DNA from: SOIV01 sp964435925
GTDB lineage: Bacteria; Acidobacteriota; Aminicenantia; Aminicenantales; Aminicenantaceae
NCBI GenBank assembly: GCA_964435925.1
Contig: CAYTBG010000019.1
Span: 1 to 36,130 of the forward strand
Direction: 5' to 3'
Length of the DNA: 36,130 nt
Each line of letters begins with the position of its first letter. The first letter of the stretch is position 1. The notes beneath the pieces were generated by a model that made no database searches, was not told the DNA's origin, and was given only the letters and a program-made list of their open reading frames with translations. Below, piece by piece: positions 32,623 to 36,130 of the stretch. Position numbers and translations under genes: made by a program.

Positions 32623-33026
32623 TTCGGAAGCTATTTTTACGTTTAATTTTAGTTTACATCTTCATTTTGACTTTCTATATGTCTGCAACACACGGATTGG
32701 ATGAGAAGATTCATAATGCAACACAGCAAGGAGACCTTTTTCTAATAAAAAGGTTATTGTTAAAGTATCCTGGTTTGGCGAACGCCAGGAACTATAAAGG
32801 CTGGACTCCACTGCATTTGGCAGCATATTCGGGCCATAAAGATGCAGCTCAGTTACTTATTTCAAAGAAAGCGGAGCTGAATGCAAGATCCAAATACAAT
32901 AACTTAGTCCCGTTGCACCTCGCTTCTTTACGTGGCCACAGAGATTTAGTTGAGCTGTTAGTTGCAAATGGGGCAGAGGTTAACATAAAGGACAACAAAG
33001 GCAGAACACCACTTCACCTCGCGTGA
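32619..33026 (+). CDS. Exported ankyrin-repeat protein, apparently truncated
   Basis: 135 residues with a signal peptide (RLILVYIFILTFYMSATHG) and about three ankyrin repeats (GWTPLHLAAYSGHKDAAQLL, LVPLHLASLRGHRDLVELLV, GRTPLHLA). The chain stops exactly in the middle of the last repeat. The bases after the TGA continue an ankyrin in the same frame (SPGHKHVI), then, after a one-base shift, EILIAKKIEKHPLM. The gene has therefore lost its C-terminus through one stop and one frameshift. It could still give a short three-repeat product. Coupled to the zinc-protease-like gene; ankyrin partners often serve as immunity or inhibitor proteins for toxins, but this is only a possibility. Confidence 0.7.
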   Translation: MIRKLFLRLILVYIFILTFYMSATHGLDEKIHNATQQGDLFLIKRLLLKYPGLANARNYKGWTPLHLAAYSGHKDAAQLLISKKAELNARSKYNNLVPLHLASLRGHRDLVELLVANGAEVNIKDNKGRTPLHLA

Positions 33027-33110
33027 TCGCCTGGTCATAAACATGTCATAGGAGATTCTGATAGCAAAGAAGATTGAGAAGCACCCCCTGATGTTTTTTT
33101 TGTAAACTAT
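33027..33110 (+). pseudogene. Decayed 3' end of the ankyrin gene
   Basis: Beyond the TGA at 33024-33026 the sequence reads SPGHKHVI in the old frame and EILIAKKIEKHPLM after a one-base insertion near 33052. Both fit the second half of an ankyrin repeat. Confidence 0.55.
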
Positions 33111-33159
33111 TTCACAACATATTTCGTATATCACATTGAGGATTCCTCCATATTTAAAA

Positions 33160-33175
33160 TGGCATATTTACTGCT
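33160..33175 (+). promoter_or_regulatory. Sigma-54 promoter upstream of the pentapeptide-like gene
   Basis: TGGCATATTTACTGCT with GG-N10-GC spacing, 40 nt before ATG 33215. The ribosome site aaggaggt follows at about 33203-33210. Confidence 0.75.
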
Positions 33176-33214
33176 CTCAAAAAAAGGAGGAGTCGAAAAA
33201 ACAAGGAGGTATAT

Positions 33215-33826
33215 ATGAAAAGCGTCAAAACCATTAGAGTTCTATTTATCGCGACTCTCCTGCTGTTGCCGGCGTGGTCTTTCGCCAAATCTCAGGTCAA
33301 AGCCAGCACGATCATCGATCAAATCAACTCAGGAAAAGCTGTCCAGTATAAAAATGCTGAAATCGTCGGCAATCTGGACTTCACATCTATAAAAGATGTG
33401 ACTGTGGACGAAAAATCTAAGGCACATAGACTCCTCGGCAAAGGCTCAACTCTTGTCTACTTGTATCATGTGAGATCTCCCGTATCTTTTACCAACTGTG
33501 TTTTCANNNNNNNNNNNNNNNNNNNNNNNNNNNNNNNNNNNNNNNNNNNNNNNNNNNNNNNNNNNNNNNNNNNNNNNNNNNNNNNNNNNNNNNNNNNNNN
33601 NNNNNNTTTCCAGCGGCTCGCGAATTTCAAATACGCAAAATTCCCTGAAGGAGTGAACTTTAAAGATGTTCAATTCAAGGGAAACGCCGATTTTAAGTAT
33701 ACGAAGTTCTCCGAGCCTGTGAATTTCGACGGCGTAGCTTTCGACAATGATGTGGACTTTAAATACACTAAAATAGACGGAAAATCGTTCACAACGTATC
33801 TGTTGGAAAAAAAACTAAAAAAATAA
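33215..33826 (+). CDS. Exported pentapeptide-repeat-like protein interrupted by an assembly gap
   Basis: About 203 codons including a 100-N gap, so the true length is unknown. A signal peptide (VLFIATLLLLPAWSFA) is followed by AEIVGNLDFTSIKDV and, after the gap, repeats of the F-x-x-A-x-F type (NFKYAKFPEGVNFKDVQFKG, ADFKYTKFSEPVNFDGVAF, DVDFKYTKIDG). These are pentapeptide-like repeats that would form a right-handed beta-helix. The C-terminus TYLLEKKLKK is basic. Continuity of the frame across the gap is assumed. The start ATG 33215 has a strong SD and a sigma-54 promoter. Confidence 0.7.
   Translation: MKSVKTIRVLFIATLLLLPAWSFAKSQVKASTIIDQINSGKAVQYKNAEIVGNLDFTSIKDVTVDEKSKAHRLLGKGSTLVYLYHVRSPVSFTNCVFXXXXXXXXXXXXXXXXXXXXXXXXXXXXXXXXXXFQRLANFKYAKFPEGVNFKDVQFKGNADFKYTKFSEPVNFDGVAFDNDVDFKYTKIDGKSFTTYLLEKKLKK
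33507..33606. other. Assembly gap of 100 N
   Basis: An exact run of 100 N inside the pentapeptide-like gene; a conventional placeholder, so real size may differ. Repeat-rich sequence is a common cause of such gaps. Confidence 0.98.
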
Positions 33827-33863
33827 TAGACTAATATAAGCGCAATATATATTTTAAAATGTC

Positions 33864-33891
33864 ATTGCTTGCCCTGAAAGGGCGTGGCAAT
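33864..33891. repeat. Hairpin in 33827-34022 intergenic region
   Basis: attgc and gcaat enclose gccc-tgaa-gggc, making a bulged stem-loop after the pentapeptide-like gene. It may be a REP-like unit or a processed 3' end; no T-run follows. Confidence 0.35.
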
Positions 33892-34022
33892 CAGTTGGAT
33901 TTCCCCTGGCAAAAGAAGATTACAGAGTAGAAAACAGCTGAATTCAGCGTAATATGGAAATTAAGTTGAAATAGCTCCTCTTAGAAGACAGGCAGAACAT
34001 TGCCCTAGAGGAGGTCTAAGCA

Positions 34023-34322
34023 TCATCCATTGCAGCTTTTGCCGCGGTGAAAATAATATTTTGCATAATTCTCTGTTATTATTATTTTCCCGTCAATCCC
34101 ATATTCCAAAAAACCTCGCCACTTTTTCATCGAAATAACTGCTTTATTATTATCCGCTTCCTCTTGCTCAAAGAGCATTATCTTCCCAAGGCGTCTTATT
34201 TTCTTAAAATATTCGTCCGCCTTATCTATTGCTTCTTTTAGCGAATACGGCTCAGGATCAAAAAAAGTCGCGAAATCGACTTTTTTCCTGTATCCCCTAA
34301 TAAAAAACTTCTTCTCTTCCAT
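34023..34322 (-). CDS. Small hypothetical protein
   Basis: 99 residues from ATG 34322, with aaggga 5 nt upstream; a TTG at 34334 would add four residues. No signal peptide or membrane segment. Charged and aromatic (EEKKFFIRGYRKKVDFATFF, KAIDKADEYFKKIRRLGK-like helix, then strands FLEYGIDGKIIITENYAKYY). I do not recognise a family. The tail YYFHRGKSCNG has one Cys. The C-terminal segment looks like a small alpha+beta fold. It stands alone between the pentapeptide-like and beta-barrel genes. Confidence 0.5.
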   Translation of the reverse strand: MEEKKFFIRGYRKKVDFATFFDPEPYSLKEAIDKADEYFKKIRRLGKIMLFEQEEADNNKAVISMKKWRGFLEYGIDGKIIITENYAKYYFHRGKSCNG

Positions 34323-34629
34323 TCTTCCCTTCAATCATAAGAATCATGCAATCTCGGTTTTCCTTTCATGCATAAATTTAGTCGATCAAGCTTAGTGAAA
34401 ATTGCATTAAATCCTTTTCAAAGAATATCTAAGAGTAAAAAAATCACCTCAAGAATCACCTCAAAAGGTTATTGACCACATAAAGGGGATATGAAATAAA
34501 AAATATTCATAGCAATAAAAAATATTTGAACGGTTTTTGAGCAGCAAAAATTAAATCTACTTAAAAAAGAGGATTAATTATTCAAGGAAGCGAGGACATC
34601 CACGACTTATATAAATGGAGGTATTTATG

Positions 34630-35991
34630 ATGAGAAGAATCGGACAATTTATTTCGATTGGGACTCTTTTCCTGATCTTGGCTGCTAATATGCAGGCCAC
34701 AGATTCACGAAAGATAGTCCTCACAGGGGCAATCTATCATGAGTTAACACCTTCAGGGATGGTGATCACCTCGGTTGATTCTCTGCTCAACCCTATCTAC
34801 ATGCTGGACAATCCCAATTATGTAAACATTGACTATGATGGAGCAATCTATAGCGGTTTCGGCTTTGCTAAGATGGAGTCTTTTGGCCTGCCCGGAGTTC
34901 TCGGTCTTCAGATCGGAAAACGCTACGGCAGCTACCGCAACAATATCTGGTCTGGTCCAGGCCAAAATATAAACAGTTTAAACGGCTTAGTCGCACCAAT
35001 TTGTGGTCAAACTAATGTAGGAGTCGATGGCGTAAATGTAACTAATATAAATGGCGTAAGGTCCTTTGGCCTCTATTATGCCCTACCCCTGGGCGATAAG
35101 CTAAAGGCCGGTTTTGGCCTCAACTATGTTGGCCGGGGTCTTTCTGGCAACCGCATTACTGATCCCCAGTCAGTTTCCACCGAAAGAGAAGACACTTTCA
35201 AAAAGAAGATCTCAACCATGATGTTCCGGGCAGGTTTAGGATACCCGCTACAGGACAACGTGAATCTGGCCATAGATATCGGTCTAGGGAAGCCCAAATA
35301 TCTCTATGAATATGCGATTGCTGCTGGCTCAACAGCAGACAATGAAAAAGCATCATTATCAGGCACAGATATGGATGCCAACATAAGGCTCGATTATAGG
35401 CTAAACGACAACACCGACTTCATCGCTAATGTTAACTATCTCTCCTATGGAGGTTCCCTCAAGGTCGATCCCGATACCGATACTGCTGATGATGCAACAA
35501 CCTATAAAAGAGCCCAAAAGAGCTTAGTTTTTTTAGCAGGGCCCCTTCTCCATGGAGAGGGCTATAATGTTGGGTTCCAGGTAGGTTTTATGAATGATAA
35601 GTCACAGGAAGAAACGAGCGTGGAGACGGCTGATACAGATTCCCAAAAGAATAACCCAAGCTCATCCTATTTTCCGATCCTGAGAATCCTGGCCGAGAAG
35701 CGGCTGTTCAATTGGTTCACGATGCGGGCTTCGATCACCTACGAGACTTCTAAGGAAAAGACGCTGACAAATCCAGACACTGATCCTGCAACCGAAGATT
35801 GGAAGACATTAAGTGCTCAGGCTGCCTCTTCTTTAACTCCTGCATTCGGATTTACCGTTAACATGAAGAAGGGATTTTTCATAGAAGCTTATATGTACGA
35901 TACCATCTTTCTCAGAGGGCCATGGTTTCTTACTGGAAACAGTTCAGGGCCTGACCTCAATATTGGTGTCAGCCTGGGCGTCAGGCTCTAA
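34630..35991 (+). CDS. Outer-membrane beta-barrel protein
   Basis: 453 residues from ATG 34630, 7 nt after ggaggt; ATG 34627 and 34615 are possible but worse placed. A signal peptide (RRIGQFISIGTLFLILAANMQA) precedes alternating amphipathic strands over the whole length (GFGLNYVGRGLSGN, NVNLAIDIGLGKPKYLYEYA, TDFIANVNYLSYGG, MRASITYETSKEK, FGFTVNMKKGFFIEAYMYDT), ending in LNIGVSLGVRL. The plan is that of a 14- to 18-strand barrel without a recognisable subfamily. No adjacent transporter is visible. A strong terminator follows 33 bp after the stop, so it is the last gene of its transcript. Confidence 0.8.
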   Translation: MRRIGQFISIGTLFLILAANMQATDSRKIVLTGAIYHELTPSGMVITSVDSLLNPIYMLDNPNYVNIDYDGAIYSGFGFAKMESFGLPGVLGLQIGKRYGSYRNNIWSGPGQNINSLNGLVAPICGQTNVGVDGVNVTNINGVRSFGLYYALPLGDKLKAGFGLNYVGRGLSGNRITDPQSVSTEREDTFKKKISTMMFRAGLGYPLQDNVNLAIDIGLGKPKYLYEYAIAAGSTADNEKASLSGTDMDANIRLDYRLNDNTDFIANVNYLSYGGSLKVDPDTDTADDATTYKRAQKSLVFLAGPLLHGEGYNVGFQVGFMNDKSQEETSVETADTDSQKNNPSSSYFPILRILAEKRLFNWFTMRASITYETSKEKTLTNPDTDPATEDWKTLSAQAASSLTPAFGFTVNMKKGFFIEAYMYDTIFLRGPWFLTGNSSGPDLNIGVSLGVRL

Positions 35992-36023
35992 TGGCGAGAG
36001 TTTAATAGACACGAAACCAAAAG

Positions 36024-36056
36024 GCCGAAGACCATGAGGTCTTCGGCTTTTTTTTT
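36024..36056 (+). terminator. Rho-independent terminator
   Basis: A perfect 10-bp stem (gccgaagacc 36024-36033, loop atga, ggtcttcggc 36038-36047) followed by nine T. It follows the beta-barrel gene. The last 74 bases of the window show no gene. Confidence 0.95.
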
Positions 36057-36130
36057 GGTTGACCAAAAACATCCAAAGAATAAAGCTCAAAGCCATAGAG
36101 CTCATTCGAGCGCTCGCCCGAGGTCCATCA

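Noticed and set aside
34531..34546. Possible fourth sigma-54 promoter (cggtttttgagcagca) before the beta-barrel gene
   Set aside because: Only GG and GC are at the right spacing; the flanking bases do not match the consensus, unlike the other three sites.

Overview
The window looks like part of a chromosome contig from an uncultured Gram-negative bacterium with moderate to low GC. An outer membrane is indicated by waaA and lpxB (Kdo and lipid A synthesis), two outer-membrane beta-barrels and many exported proteins. The mix of S9 and M23 peptidases, a Tat-exported D-aminoacylase, paired ABC-2 exporters and sigma-54 promoters fits an Acidobacteriota-related lineage such as Candidatus Aminicenantes. 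That placement is inference from gene content, not a search result. A run of 100 N (33507-33606) marks a scaffold gap.

Layout. 1-262: copy 1 of a dispersed element with terminal inverted repeats. 283-1443: Glu-rich lipoprotein. 1463-4977 (minus): compact operon of two ABC ATPase/permease pairs. 5089-5334: large nested palindromic element. 5400-7013 (minus): cofactor-independent phosphoglycerate mutase whose two halves are in swapped order, i.e. a natural circular permutant, with a strong promoter of its own. 7288-9324: S9 peptidase. 9455-12244 (minus): M23 peptidase, a doubtful small ORF and D-aminoacylase. 12368-14488 (minus): PAP2 phosphatase and waaA. 14497-14868: REP-like repeats including a 30-bp tandem array. 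14869-16414: GC-richer, translationally coupled four-gene membrane cassette (glycine-zipper peptide, small basic two-TM protein, SpoIIM/DUF95 protein, Yip1-like protein) between REP-like repeats. 16592-17584: Pro/Glu/Lys repeat protein. 17676-18088: second copy of the dispersed element, carrying extra palindromes. 18239-23354: rpsO, pnp, three pseudopilin-like genes and lpxB. 23391-28222 (minus): LolA-like protein, beta-barrel and RND/MMPL exporter, with a sigma-70 promoter and an operator-like palindrome. 28599-29867 (minus): DEAD-box helicase. 30122-35991: accessory region with a Fis-type regulator, an NTF2-like protein, a zinc-protease-like protein coupled to a decaying ankyrin gene, a pentapeptide-like protein interrupted by the gap, and a beta-barrel. 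Three sigma-54 promoters of nearly identical sequence lie in it.

The two observations I rank highest are the circularly permuted GpmI and the four-gene cassette, whose make-up (hydrophobic secreted peptide, small basic two-TM protein, DUF95 protein) resembles a minimal circular-bacteriocin locus but lacks an ATPase and does not match any cluster I know.
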